Origin: Protula sp. h YS-2021
Taxonomy: Eukaryota; Annelida; Polychaeta; Sabellida; Serpulidae
DNA: 64,000 nt
NCBI GenBank assembly: GCA_949752745.1
Contig: OX457024.1
Span: forward strand, 48,364,490 to 48,428,489
Direction of reading: 5' to 3'
Made by a program: the position numbers and the translations under genes. Below, piece after piece: positions 45,938 through 57,145 of the stretch (the first letter of the stretch is position 1; each line of letters opens with the position of its first letter). The notes under the pieces are model-generated. The model worked only from the letters and a program-made list of their open reading frames with translations. It ran no database searches and had not been told where the DNA came from.

Positions 45938-47245
45938 TTCAGTAACTTATTGGTAAATGACGCGTCACAGGCTTCGTTCACATGTATCACACACATACAT
46001 AAGGGGCCAGTACAAGACCATCGGAGGCCAGATGCATCAGAACATCTTCCCCACGCCCCTTCCCACCAACCCAATCCAACCCCCGTTTTCCAGGAAAACA
46101 TACCGAAAAATATATTGGAGAAAACCCTATGACAATTGGGCACTCAGGTAAAATATATTCAATGGAAACTTTGTATACTTCTCCATTTTCGCGACGGCAA
46201 ATTCTTTCTTTAGCGGATAAATACATAAAAATTTGTTTCATTCCATATGTTTGATTTGATCAATTTTGTTACCTTACTTTCTGTTTTTAGAACTTGAACA
46301 TTTTATTTTTGAATACAGTGGTGCACACTGAATTTGGCCAAGGTTAGGGGTTTAACTTCAAGAAATCACCTGAAGTTTAACAGTCTATTTTTGGAACATT
46401 TAGGGGCGGGGTGCAATCCCTGAACCCTCCCCCCCCCCCTACCCAGAATTGCCACTGAAAAATGCAGGACCACTGTATCGTTTCAATTCGTGTTCATTTT
46501 CAATATTTCATGTGTGAATAAGAATATAAGTTTCCCATCCTCTACTTCTATATTTACTAATCAACATAAAAATACAAGTAAATGTCACTTAAGTACAACA
46601 GAATAACGCACAATGTGATTTGATTAATTATTCATATGTAAAATGTGTGTATCAAAAGCTTGTTGGTCTGTAGGAACTTTTCCTATCCCATCTTCCTATC
46701 CTTTTTTCCTATCCTTCAGGTGTTACATAATGTGGTCTATATCACAAAGTTAGTTGCCTGTCATGCGACAGATTCTATGCATTAATTGATTTCATTGACT
46801 GGCAGAAAATTTACAGAAAAACACAAAGAAGAGGGACCCACATCGATTAATCTGCCACATATCACATCCCTTCATAGATACCTACAAAATTGAGATCTAA
46901 AAATAAAACAACAGCATATGCTATAAAATTCGTGCTGACAGAAGATTCTAGCTAATCCATTTGCGAAAAAGCATCCAGAGATTTTCCAACCGTCAATCGC
47001 AAACTGGACTTTTCCAACTTCACATTTTCCGTTAACATATTCCGCGGCATTTATATTTTAATTTCAAGACGTGATTGTTTACTAGTTTTCTTATTATTAT
47101 TTACTGAAAAGAGTGCAAGTTATTAACGCAAGAGTTCTGTTTAAATTAATGAGCTATTTTTTCACTGAGATTATCACGGACACATTTTTCACAAGTAACG
47201 CACGAGTCATTCATACACGATTGGCAGGGTTATTTTAAATAAAAA
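45938..47245. other. Intergenic, no gene recognised
   Basis: AT-rich unique sequence with a C-rich tract at 46426-46440 and TCCTATCC repeats at 46680-46715. Confidence 0.5.
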
Positions 47246-47249
47246 ATAT

Positions 47250-47766
47250 TTTTGACACAAACAGTTTTACAAAATTGAAAAATTGTAAAGGACACACACA
47301 CGCTGAAATGAATTTTAACGATTCGTCAATCAAATTTGGAGATATAAATTGAATTACTGATATCAGTAATGATGACAAAATTTTTGAGCTCAAGAAATCT
47401 TTCATTTGCAAAATGAAAAGAAAGAATCTGGGGCAGGGGCCAGTCATTATTTCTTTCACAAACAATTTTAGATATCAATAAATAAACTGATATTTTGATA
47501 TAAAAAAAAGCAAACAACTTTTGAGAGAAAAAATCATCTGCAGATTTCAAAAGTATTTACTGATATAAAAATTCATATATTTTTTATTAAAAAGTATATT
47601 TAGAGGCATAAAAAATAATCATGAGATCTAAAATTCATTTAGAGATATCAAAAATATAATTACAGATAGCAAAACTGAATTCTCAATGTAAAAAGTGAAA
47701 TTATGAGATCAAAAATTAATTTTTAATGTAATTAAATGCTTCATAAATGTGAAAATGGCATTTCTT
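47250..47766. mobile_element. Truncated relative of the 39.9-kb TIR element
   Basis: It shares the right half of that element: the TTTGAGCTCAAGAAAT and AAAGAAAGAATCTG...CCAGTCATT segments, the GATATCAAAAATATAATTAC AGATAGCAAAA field, and the end CATAAATGTGAAAATGGCAT TTC at 47744-47766. No left half is present. Confidence 0.75.
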
Positions 47767-48769
47767 ATGGAAGGTCTGTCTGTGGACGTTGTGTCCTTGG
47801 ATGCTCTATCCGTGGACGTTTTATGCCCGTGGCTGTTCTATCCGTGGACGTTATGTCCCTGATTTCTGTCAAAAAAAGGCGAAGAATGCACAGTAGAATT
47901 TTAGTGTTAGAAATACAGTAACCCATAAAAACCATTATACCCACGTGCATAACATTATGTATTGTCCTTTTGTTCCCGGGAAATCGACAAGTGCAGTTAA
48001 TACACATCGCCTGACAAAAACCTTAAAAATTCCATGTGGCCGGGGAAAAATATGAAAAATGATGCAAGTCCCAGGAAATATCGCGATAGTTACTCTAGTG
48101 CTGTGTAAAAGTCATAAAGACACACACACACAAAAAAAAATAGAAAACCCACTGCAGAAAGCTAATAGTTAAAAACTAGCGAGAAACATACAGCGGTGTG
48201 TCCATTCTTCCAAAGACTGTTTATAGTCTTTGATTCATCCTAGTCGTCGCATGAAATGCAAAACCGTAGCAAAGCAGACTATCGCTTTAAAAATCTGAGG
48301 GTACACTCTGAAAAAAAACCTGCATTATTCTAAGTAAAAGTGAGTGAGAATTTTTTTACACAACTTTTGAAATATTTAAATCCAGTTAATACATATCGAT
48401 AAAGGATAATACCAAATGAACAATATGACAATAAATCAGATAACGATGAACATAAGCAAAAACTCAAGACGTATAAGTATTCTTTGTTTTTCAGTAGGAT
48501 ATAACCTAGTACTTTCTTAATAAGCATACAAAAAAAGACAAAATAAACTAAAAATTGCGCTGTATCAAAAACCCTAGATATGTTTGGCAAATACACGTGC
48601 AGTTGGTTTCCATGAGGGATTTGACATTTGTGATGACAGCAGCGTTTCAGCTGCCTTGCTACATGTCCTACATTTTATTTCAATAATAGTTCAACATTAC
48701 TCAAGTATAAACATGCCCTTTCAAATGCGGCTCATAACGAGCAGAGTAAAACGGATCTCGTACAACAGC
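47767..48769. other. Intergenic; short TCCGTGGACGTT repeat
   Basis: GTCTGTGGACGTTGTGTCC, ATCCGTGGACGTTTTATGCC and ATCCGTGGACGTTATGTCC form a ~27-bp tandem of three to four copies (47775-47855). No gene recognised in the remainder. Confidence 0.6.
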
Positions 48770-49307
48770 CCGGTGTAATGAAACGTTTTGACCCCCAAAC
48801 AAATCGACCCCCCGGTCGATTTGTTTTAAAACAAACAGACCCCCCGGTCGATTTGTTTTGGGAAAACCCGCCATAACAAACAGACCTCCCCCATAATAAA
48901 ATGACCCCCTCCAAATAATCATGTTTAAATATAAAATGGAAGTAAAAAAGGTGCATGTGGTTTTTAAATACTATTTTAAGCATTTTCTACCTCTTGATGT
49001 AGAAAATTATTATTTTGAGCCTTTGAAATGCCGTTATTGAGCTTGGAAGGATTTTTTGGTGACTGTATGTTAGTGGTATTGGAAGTGTTTTCGTGTTTGA
49101 AAATGTTAGTTGCTAGATAAATTATTATTCGTGGATATAGTTTTTATTTCAATTAAAGAAACTAATAAGGTGGCCATATGTGGAAAGAAATAAAGAAATC
49201 AACAAAAAATAAGAGGGTTAAAACATTTCGGGAGGGTCTGTTTGTTTTAAAACAAATCGACCGGGGGGTCAATTTATTTTGGGGGTCAAAACGTTTCCTT
49301 ACACCGG
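48770..49307. mobile_element. 538-bp MITE with ~75-bp TIRs built from palindromes
   Basis: CCGGTGTAA.GAAACGTTTTG ACCCCCAAA opens the element (48770) and its reverse complement closes it (to 49307), with about 70 bp matching. The TIR itself contains two palindromes, AAATCGACC-CCCC-GGTCGATTT and TTGTTTTAAAACAA. In the left arm, the ACCCCCCGGTCGATTTGTTT TAAAACAAACAG module is partly repeated. The AT-rich centre has no ORF. Target duplication not clear. Confidence 0.85.
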
Positions 49308-49737
49308 AAGAGAGTTGTAGCGTGAACATATGCGTGTCCTGCCAATCACCTATTTAATTGTTTATAAAGTGATACGTGTTTTGTTTCACGGGAGGCTCGT
49401 GTTACGAAACTACGGCTTAGAATTGTTCTAAGCCGGAAATAAGTGGAGTGAGAATCAAAAGAGCTGTTTGTGGGAAGTGCTCAACGCCCATATTCAATGG
49501 CCTAGCTCATACTCAAACGGAGTTTGAAGCTTGAGTTTGAAACTTGTTTAAGCATTTGCCCCAAAATTTGAGCTTAAACCATTCAGCATCGAAAACTCAA
49601 CTTGGTGCCAGGTTTGAGTTTGTGAAACTAGAAGAAAATTTGTGTTTTTATCAATTTTTATTAAAATTAATGGAATTTACATGGAAATTTTTCATAGTTT
49701 CTGTGAATGACTACACTGATGCATGCGGTCTTGGGTC
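49308..49737. other. Intergenic; TTGAGTTTGA/AAACTTGAGTTT words
   Basis: Around 49505-49630, GAGTTTGAAGCTTGAGTTTG AAACTTG and related words recur every 10-20 bp. No gene recognised. Confidence 0.45.
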
Positions 49738-50337
49738 TTAAAGGGAAATGAGGGTATCTCTGCGCCATCTAGCGACCGAAATGCGCATTACATTGAATAT
49801 CGCTGAGTCTGAATCCATGTTTACACAGTATAAATAACTGTTAAATCCGTCTAGATCGAAAAATTCTTTTCAAAGACAAATAGGGTCGTGTCCAGAAATG
49901 GTCTGTATTGATATTTTGTTCCTAGAAGGGCCTGTGTTGATGTATTGTCCATTTAAATCATATTACACTGTTTTCACCATTTACCAATTGAGTCAATGGG
50001 ATTTTGTCAAAAAGATTGTATAGTTCTCTTATTGATACGGTGACATATATTTTTTATTTGCTTAAAACATTTCGTATGACAGGTTCTTCAAACAGGAAAA
50101 AATGAGGCAATTGTCAATTGTGATTATGTGTGATTTTTGCATTTTGATTGAAATTTTTGGGTTTTCCCAATGGTTTCTATAGTAAAAGTACGCGACCTTT
50201 CAGTGTCTTTATTTCTCTTATAACATCGGTGACCCCCCTTTCCTTTTCAATTTTTGAATATATACGCTCAAAGCATTAAACTGTGAAAGTATGAAGGAAA
50301 TGTCAATTGTAGGTGAGATACCCGCATTTCCCTTTAA
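49738..50337. mobile_element. 600-bp MITE flanked by TTAA
   Basis: TTAAAGGGAAATGAGGGTAT CTC (49738-49760) is matched by its inverse GAGATACCCGCATTTCCCTT TAA (50315-50337) with one mismatch. TTAA at both extremities suggests a piggyBac-type target-site duplication, although the AGGGAAATG tip is not a piggyBac end I know. The centre is non-coding. Confidence 0.8.
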
Positions 50338-50567
50338 TAGGTTAATCAAGCAGACAATAAATCGGTTGATTTATGGGGGGGGGGGGGCGGCGAGCTACGA
50401 CACCTAGTCGGGTTTATTTTTGCCGTTTAACGACGCCGAGCCGATGTGTTTTCAACGTAGAAGAAAACGTTGAATTCACCTCTTTCGTAGAAGCAAAAAT
50501 CACCAGCAATCGAACTAGTGAAGACCAGCTCGTAGCGGTATCACAAATGCGACATCGATGGGAGGTA

Positions 50568-50603
<36 letters not shown>

Positions 50604-52419
50604 AACTAAAAGGTCGCGGCCACAATGGCGAGAGCAATGTCATTTCCCCTCCATCGGACATTTCTCCAGTTCTAAATGCTGCTGAGACGCAACTTGATTA
50701 AAAATGCAAAAAATATGTCTTCGAAAATTTGACTTAAAGTGGGATGATGTCAAAGAGGATAAAAAGCGATCAAAAGGTTTATACTTAGTCGTTTGAAAGC
50801 TAGAATAGTAGGGTTAAAACAAACGATTTGAAAGCTAGAACAGTGGGGTTAAAACAAACGACCTAATCAGCCATGCGTCCTAAAAGAAACAACGTCAAAA
50901 CGACGAAATAACAGCATTCAGAGCTGAATCCCCACAGCGTTCCAATAGCGTCGGAGGAACGTATTCGACAAACGTGTCTGATGGGTTTACCCAGCGCTTT
51001 CCAATGTGAAAATGATCAAATAATGTATTGTAGAAACTTTGAGGCTATAAAATATTTTGCCCTGTGGGCATTTTTTTATTTCGACGTTAGATTAGACTGT
51101 GAATGCAGCGAAAATACCTCCACCCCCACCCCCAAAAAACGAAATATAAAAAAACGAATTTAGTGAGAAAACCGGACTTTGCTTTCTTCCCTTTTCACCT
51201 AAGTTCACCCCAAGGCTACGAATTAGACTCAGAATTAGCCAGACTCAGTGAAACCAGACTCCCTGTTTTACTTGATGATAAAACAAAGCCAAATATTTGA
51301 GATTTTTAGCTGGGCGTGAGTGCAAGTTCGAGCCACATAACTGAACGCTCGTCCAGGTTTGCCGGGTGCGGTGTCACAGGGTTTACGATTGCCAAAATCA
51401 TGTTATTGTCGGCAGTTTTCGATCCGTTGTGAACTTATCCTGGCCTCATTCCCAGTCTTGGACAAGGCTTCGTTTGTGAACGAGAGTTTCAAACATAAAA
51501 TCGCCTTGAAATATAATGCAATATGCGGAGTATCTTCTGTTAAAATGTTGCTTCAGACAGAGCATAAAATAAAGAAAAAAAAAGTGTGTAACGGAGCAAA
51601 TTGACAAAGAACATTTAAATAAGCAGGCAGAGGTGTGTCTTTGAGGACATGTGTGACTAGAAAGTCAAGTCCCCAGCTAGTCATTTTAAGTGTCGTGGAT
51701 GCTCACAATTTTGTACTTTATAGATAAGTCAATTGTCCTTTAGGGAGCCGTTTAGCTAATGTAAGGAAATGTATGGCAGCAAATTAGGCTTTTCTCAGAT
51801 TAAGTTTGTGTCAAATGACATGTTAGGCAAAATGACAACGTGATGAGAGGAATACTAAATATTCTCCGTCAACAATCAAATAAAGCCCGCTTTTTCCTGC
51901 ACTGGCTCTTCGTATCCACTGACGCTTTTGCGATTTCTTACATTTTACTTATTTTGGTTCGTAACCAAATGTTCAGGCATGATAAAAATTTAAATCCAAA
52001 CAAAAGAACACTGTTTTTATTGATCATTTTGGTATCAATACATTTTTGGGCGTCACTTTTTTATTTTGCGGAAAATACTTTGTTGCAAGGCTTAATATCA
52101 AACTGACTAGCAGGTCCGTGTATTTTATTACAACACTTTCTGTTTTCAGTTTCATTACAAAATATCTGATGATTTGCTGTAGTGTTTGCTTTGTGCTCAC
52201 GAATAGGCGCCTATGGCCGTTTTGAATCTGTAGTCGGAACTGAAATATCCAGCAGGCCGTCAAGTTAAGGTGCTCAGGGGCCGTCAGTTTACCAAAGCGC
52301 GAACTGGCACTGTGCTAAAAATTACCTTTTGCACCTTTTGTGTATCCTCAACATCAATATCTAGTTTGTGGTCATTTCAATAGCGACTTCATAGCTAAAC
52401 AAGATGCAAAGGTGCCTCC

Positions 52420-52420
<1 letters not shown>
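50338..52420. other. Intergenic; poly-A and a 38-bp duplication
   Basis: Holds a G-tract at about 50376-50387, an A-run of about 33 at 50570-50602, and a tandem pair CGTTTGAAAGCTAGAATAGT AGGGTTAAAACAAACGAT (50789-50862). The hydrophobic plus ORF at 51840-52106 (88 codons) has no start context or family that I recognise and is AT-rich, so it is probably chance. Confidence 0.5.
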
Positions 52421-52600
<180 letters not shown>

Positions 52601-52809
52601 GAAGTAAAGCCTTCTGGTTTCTGATAATTTTTCTTGACAACCCGACCCCGACCCCCGAGGGCTGATGCGTCAATGTCTGCAAAATTTGAGAAACAATAGG
52701 ACTGCAGTTGCACAGTTCTAAAGGGATGAGCTTTGTAGTTTCTGACAAGGTACCATTTTCAGTTGAATTCGGAAATAATGCGACGTTGCTCAGCTGTATT
52801 ACAGATATT

Positions 52810-53075
52810 CGTACCAACTGGCCACCGGACAAGTGGCCACCAAACTACCGCTCATGAACTGCTGGGGAGCCGACCGGACAGTCGACTGACGCAAAAAGGG
52901 AAAAAGAGAAAAGGCAAGAAGATGTAACTTTTTAAACCCAAGGATTAAGCAATGGTCATTAAATGTCGCCGGTGACAGTTGTCCGGTGGACAGTTTCGCT
53001 GGTGGCTGCTTAACCAGTAGCCATTTGTCCGGTGGCTGCTATGTATGGTGTCCGGTGTCCAGCTTTCCTAAACCC
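52810..53075. repeat. Clustered TGTCCGGTGG / CCACCGGACA words
   Basis: CCACCGGACAAGTGGCCACC at 52821-52840 is followed by GTTGTCCGGTGGACAG, TTTGTCCGGTGGCTGC and GGTGTCCGGTGTCCAG at 52977-53062. The words occur in both orientations, so the segment can fold. Irregular spacing, so not a simple tandem array. Confidence 0.6.
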
Positions 53076-53345
53076 GTATTTCACTCTGTAAGCTTTCCAA
53101 ATGCTGGGCCTTATACATTCTGGACAAAACTTCTAAGTATCGATAAAAAAGTCTAAATTTTCACCAGCTCTTGACAAAGTTTAACTGTTAATAAAAATTT
53201 GGGGGAAATAGGAAAAAATAACGCTTCTATAAATAAAATCATAATTTTATTCAGCTCGCACTGGTGTACAAGAAACTCTACCAAATGAAGTTTCCAAAAC
53301 GTCAACCATAAACTCGCGCAGAGAATGGCGTACTAGCAACTACCA

Positions 53346-54095
<750 letters not shown>

Positions 54096-54104
54096 TACGT
54101 GTTC

Positions 54105-54215
54105 ATATAAGCATGTATATATGAATATGTATACGCATATACACATGTACACACGCATACACGTACGCATACACACGTATATGTACACATACACGCATAT
54201 GTGTACGCATTCCGA
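54105..54215. repeat. Alternating purine-pyrimidine tract (Z-DNA-prone)
   Basis: Words such as ATACACGTACGCATACACAC and ATATGTGTACGC keep strict purine/pyrimidine alternation over long stretches within about 110 bp. Confidence 0.75.
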
Positions 54216-54587
54216 AACCGCGAGTTACTTTAAATTAAAGTATACTTTTAATTATTTTTTAGAAAGAGTAGATAATTTTTCTTGCCTAATTCTAAACAAG
54301 TTTGCTTGGTGTCCCTAATCACAGTTGTATCTTCTACATTTTGACCAGACCGATAGAAAAGACAAACCCATGGGTTCGGAAGGCGAACATCTCGCACTGC
54401 TCGTTTTAAAAGTAGTAACAGCTCAAAACAAAATTAACAAAATCGTTGTCATAATAAACGGAATACAGCTTTCATTCTAACGTCAATATGACGGTATCTA
54501 TCTGACCATGATTGCTAAAAGATTTGTTTCGGCAGATGCGCGAATTCAGCCACACCTCTCGCTTACCGTTTGAACAGCATGGCATAA

Positions 54588-55130
54588 CCCGGCTGAGGCT
54601 GGTCGCCTTGGTAACCCGGCTGAGGCTAGTCGCCGTGGTAACCCGGCTGAGGCTAGTCGCCGTGGTAACCCGGCTGAGGCTAGTCGCCGTGGTAACCCGG
54701 CTGAGGCTAGTCGCCGTGGTAACCCGGCTGAGGCTAGTCGCCATGGTAACCCGGCTGAGGCTAGTCGCCCTGGTAACCCGGCTGAGGCTAGTCGCCATGG
54801 TAACCCGGGGCTGAGGCTAGTCTCCGTGGTAACCCGGCTGAGGCTAGTCGCCGTGGTAACCCGGCTGAGGCTAGTCGCCGTGGTAACCCGGCTGAGGCTA
54901 GTCGCCGTGGTAACCCGGCTGAGGCTAGTCGCCGTAGTAACCCGGCTGAGGCTAGTCGCCATGGTAACCCGGCCGAGGCTAGTCGCCGTGGTAACCCGGC
55001 TGAGGCTAATCGCCGTGGTAACCCGGCTGAGGCTAATCGCCATGGTAACCCGGATGAGGCTAGTCGCCATGGTAACCCGACTGAGCTAGTCGCCATGGTA
55101 ATCCGGCTGAGGCTAGTCGCCATGGTAACC
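54588..55130. repeat. 27-bp minisatellite, about 20 copies
   Basis: GGTAACCCGGCTGAGGCTAG TCGCCGT repeats with period 27. Variable positions are CGCC(G/A/C)T and AGTCG/AATCG. One copy has an extra GG (54804-54812), which switches the open frame. The 27-bp period keeps several frames open on both strands (SLSRVTTAT on minus), which I consider an artefact. Confidence 0.93.
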
Positions 55131-56981
55131 TGGTGGGGTGTGCTGTATCGAGAACAGGCGCCATCGCCCAGATCAGTCCAAACCAAACACAAAATAGTGA
55201 GACGGTTTGGGCAAAAATGACAGTTTGCAGCCAATTTTCATTCAAGTTTCCATTTTGACAAAGGCTACCAAACAGACCGCTTAACATTTTAACAACTTCA
55301 TGTCGAGAATGAATACTACAACTAACTCCCCCCCCCCCAACCATACACACACACAAGATGACCAACCCTGCACAAACCTGTCCGGAAACAAAACCCTAAT
55401 CTTCTTGCCATCATCCCGGATAAAACCCTGCTGGGTTTTCAAGCAGTTTTCAAGCAGTTTCGCCACTACTACACAATAGATTCAAACCGATACTGTCCGT
55501 AAAAGATTCGCCAAAAAATAAATCATAATACTGATTTTTTTTTTCAAAGTCACCAGAAGTGGTCTCTTTGACAGAACGAGATGGAAACTGGTTCATTGTG
55601 GTAAAATATAGACCTGCTATGCTGCAGTTAGCGCGGACCCTCATGCATGGGACTGCAGTCTCTCCCAAAGCAAGCGCATCCTACACCTCCCAAAACGTAG
55701 TAACAGCATGTCATAAATTATACACTTATATTTGAGTGAAATATGAACACAAAATTGAATAAATAAACTTGCGTTATTTACAATAAATAAGTAAAACACT
55801 GGCATTATAGACTGCCTGCACAAACGCGTGAGATATGCTGCATTTTCATAAGGAAGCCCCTGTGACAAAAATAAATTATAAATAAATGGGATTAAACATT
55901 CTTATAATAAAATAACTAACTTTCTAACATCACTAAATGACAACAGTTATTTGATAAATTATTTAAATAGTACTGTCATGCAATATACATAAATACAATT
56001 TGCAAAAATGAGTAACAATGGCGATTAACCGCCAAAATAAAGGGTTACAACTAGTTGAAAAGAAAAGCACAACATTGCTTTTATACGCCTGGAGATAAAA
56101 GATAACCTGGTGCTTCGTCATTTCGTATTCATAAACTCAACAAAACAAAAGTCACGGCGTGTTTCCCTTTTCTTGCTTTAAAGTAGACTTATGCGTTCTA
56201 AATTAACCAGAAACACATAAAAAAACTTGTCAAACCAGGCATTTTTGTATAAATCTTCCCATAAAAACAACTCACATACACAAACGGCTCATTACCCACC
56301 GAGCCTCAGCAACTCCATTCGACCTTGCCCGGGCTGGTTTTAACTTGCACTTGGCAACCGGTGGAGGTTGTTAAATGGCCTCCCTCACCCCCCCCCCCCC
56401 CCACCGCTACATGTCCTTATAGCTTACGGCTTGTCGATTACGTTTTATACTGTTCATAAATTACCGAAAACAAGACATGACACTACCTGGAGAAAAAGCA
56501 TGTTGTCACTTAAGGCAACAACATTAATGACTCACTGACAATAGAAAGAGGGTTGTTATTGACAATCCGCCGGATAAGCAACTTGGCACAGCCAGTGCGT
56601 CACCAGTTATGCGTTAGTAAGTTGTGTCCCGTGCCCCCATACCACAAAGCGACGCCATTACCCGAGGATGAGGGAGGGGGAGAGGGGGGCACTCACGCAC
56701 CAACTGGTGACCATGAGTGGCTGCGGATGGTCATCTCAAAAGACCTTCTCCAATAACTATTCTACTCATCTTGATACAGTTCAAAGGATTGCTTTCAATT
56801 GAAAAAATTGTTCATGTAATGTTCAAACACCTTGTGACGGATAATGAACGAACTAATTAACAAACAACATACATTTTAATAATATACGATCATCGGTGAC
56901 ATATCAACCAGCTCAGCAAATACATGTGTGTCAAGGCAAAGTACGATTTTAGCGTGATTTTACAGTACAAGTGGGTAACTC
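55131..56981. other. Downstream region of the basonuclin gene, no second gene recognised
   Basis: AT-rich with a C-tract plus (CA)n at 55327-55355 and a C16-type tract near 56387-56402. Part of it (up to 56870 or lower) may be 3' UTR of the basonuclin transcript. No other coding sequence recognised. Confidence 0.5.
56875..56880 (-). terminator. Candidate poly(A) signal ATTAAA for the basonuclin gene
   Basis: Minus-strand ATTAAA about 260 nt after the stop codon. It is the nearest canonical or common-variant hexamer I found. No perfect AATAAA occurs between it and the stop. The true cleavage site cannot be determined from sequence alone. Confidence 0.3.
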
Positions 56982-57145
56982 TCCTCGAAGCAGGGAGAAT
57001 GGAGAGGCGCTGCTGACACGAGGCCACGTTATAGGAAGAAAGGAGGCGCGCTGCTAAGACGAGGCCTCGTTATAGGAAGAATGGAGGCGCGCTGCTGACA
57101 CGAGGCCTCGTTATAGGAAGAATGGAGGCGCGCTGCTCAGACGAG
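56982..57145. repeat. 41-bp minisatellite across the basonuclin stop codon, 4 copies
   Basis: Copies start at 56982, 57023, 57064 and 57105 (plus strand GCCTCGTTATAGGAAGAATG GAGGCGCGCTGCTGACACGA G). The coding-side copy supplies the last codons (Leu-Val) and the TGA of the basonuclin ORF (57139-57137). The other three lie in the 3' UTR. The two middle copies are nearly identical and the distal one is most diverged. Confidence 0.92.

Noticed and set aside
51840..52106. 88-codon hydrophobic plus ORF as a small membrane protein
   Set aside because: AT-rich DNA yields Leu/Ile/Phe-rich chance ORFs. No upstream coding, no homologue recognised and no splice context.
54472..55234. Minus-strand frames of 108, 174 and 148 codons (SLSRVTTAT repeats)
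   Set aside because: They are products of the 27-bp (9-codon) minisatellite, open in several frames at once.
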